DNA of 13,983 nt from Candidatus Thorarchaeota archaeon MP8T_1 (GTDB taxonomy: Archaea > Asgardarchaeota > Thorarchaeia > Thorarchaeales > Thorarchaeaceae): NCBI GenBank assembly GCA_002825465.1, contig PJER01000056.1, positions 1 to 13,983 on the forward strand, written 5' to 3'. A program made the translations under genes and the position numbers. The notes below the pieces were generated by a model that was not told the DNA's origin, did not search any database, and saw only the letters and a list, made by a program, of their open reading frames with translations. Each line of letters begins with the position of its first letter. Position 1 is the stretch's first letter. Shown here piece by piece: positions 13,311-13,983 of this stretch.

Positions 13311-13983
13311 GTGTCTGAACAGGAAGTACTCTATGAAGTAGCTGATGGCGTCGCGACTATCACAATTAACCGTCCTGCGAAATATAATGCATTGAACGGC
13401 GCGGTAAGAGCGTTTCTGAATGATTTCTTGAAGAAAGCTGAGAGTGATGATACTGTAAGGGTCATTGTCCTCACAGGTGCTGGTGAGAAAGCATTTGCTG
13501 CAGGAGCTGACATCTCTCAATTTCCAGGTGTGGATTCTAAGGATGTACGTCCAGCAGCCAAGCAAGGTCAAGACATTAGTGTCTATATTGAATCAATGAG
13601 TAAGCCAGTGATTGCTGCTGTTAATGGCATTGCACTGGGAGGAGGTTGTGAGCTTGCTATGGCTTGCGATATTCGTTATGCTTCTGCAAATGCAAGATTT
13701 GGACAACCTGAGATTCTATTAGGCATCATTCCAGGATATGGCGGTACAGTCAGGCTTCCGCGACATGTGGGTCTCGGACATGCGAAGGAGCTTGTTTACA
13801 CTGGAGATCAAATCAAAGCCGACGAAGCACTGAGGATAGGTCTTGTTAACAAAGTGTTTGATTCTATCGAAGACCTCCAAAAGGGTGTCAAAGAACTCAC
13901 AGATAAGCTCGTTGAAAGACCTGGTGTTGCAATAAAGCTAGCAAAGCAATCGTTGAACAGTTCTTGGCAAATGTCCCTTCGTG
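13311..13983 (+). CDS. Enoyl-CoA hydratase (copy 2), truncated by window end
   Basis: The first 224 residues of a crotonase-family enzyme are visible; the frame is still open at the window edge, and typical members have about 255-265 residues. It has all hydratase hallmarks: the GVATITINRP N-terminus, AFAAGADISQF (61-71) for CoA/oxyanion binding, and GIALGGGCELAMACDIR with Glu114. Glu134 lies in FGQPEILLGIIPGYGGT, so both catalytic acids are present. It should hydrate trans-2-enoyl-CoA in beta-oxidation. It is more canonical at the active site than the copy at 10149, so the two may handle different chain lengths or substrates. GTG 13311 is supported by GGAGG at 13299-13303, 7 bases ahead. The end falls outside the window. 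Confidence 0.93.
   Translation, partial: MSEQEVLYEVADGVATITINRPAKYNALNGAVRAFLNDFLKKAESDDTVRVIVLTGAGEKAFAAGADISQFPGVDSKDVRPAAKQGQDISVYIESMSKPVIAAVNGIALGGGCELAMACDIRYASANARFGQPEILLGIIPGYGGTVRLPRHVGLGHAKELVYTGDQIKADEALRIGLVNKVFDSIEDLQKGVKELTDKLVERPGVAIKLAKQSLNSSWQMSLR

Overview
The window looks like a chromosomal segment of an archaeon. Supporting signs are a fused ADP-forming acyl-CoA synthetase, a stand-alone phosphotransacetylase-like N-terminal (P-loop + DRTGG) protein, an SCP2-type thiolase followed directly by a DUF35 zinc-ribbon/OB protein, a 46-residue ribbon-helix-helix regulator, TATA-type promoters (best at 10091-10100), and strong Shine-Dalgarno sequences with frequent GTG/TTG starts. 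The mix of these archaeal genes with a bacterial/mitochondrial-like beta-oxidation set would fit an Asgard archaeon such as a Thorarchaeote. That placement is inference; Bathyarchaeia or Archaeoglobi-like lineages are not excluded.

Left third (1-3603): the tail of a possible upstream gene, a YkgJ-type cysteine-cluster protein (+), then three minus-strand genes. Read 5'->3' on the minus strand these are a small RHH regulator (3186->3046) and two tandem paralogues of an unrecognised cysteine-rich/helical family (2858->1857 and 1788->814). A small two-helix membrane protein (3310-3603, +) is divergent from the RHH gene. The sampled lines of the paralogue pair look more AT-rich than the metabolic genes; this is by eye, not computed.

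Centre (3675-6898): ADP-forming acetyl/acyl-CoA synthetase (alpha and beta parts fused) followed after 2 bases by the P-loop/DRTGG protein, clearly one operon. A 331-base gene-free stretch with inverted repeats follows.

Right half (7230-13983): a tight four-gene operon of nitroreductase-family flavoprotein, an unrecognised 175-residue protein, an SCP2-like lipid-binding protein and 3-hydroxyacyl-CoA dehydrogenase, closed by a GC hairpin. Next come a single-gene unit for enoyl-CoA hydratase with a good TATA box and a strong terminator, a thiolase-DUF35 pair with an inverted repeat just upstream and a UUCG-type hairpin downstream, a minus-strand hypothetical gene, and a second enoyl-CoA hydratase that runs off the window end.

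Taken together, hydratase, hydroxyacyl-CoA dehydrogenase and thiolase can shorten acyl-CoAs to acetyl-CoA, and the ADP-forming synthetase can turn acetyl-CoA into acetate plus ATP. The window therefore reads as a fatty-acid or other acyl-CoA catabolism locus with ATP recovery. No acyl-CoA dehydrogenase or AMP-forming acyl-CoA ligase is present. No tRNA, rRNA, CRISPR array or mobile element was seen. The least explained parts are the tandem cysteine-rich paralogues with the nearby RHH gene and the 175-residue protein inside the beta-oxidation operon.
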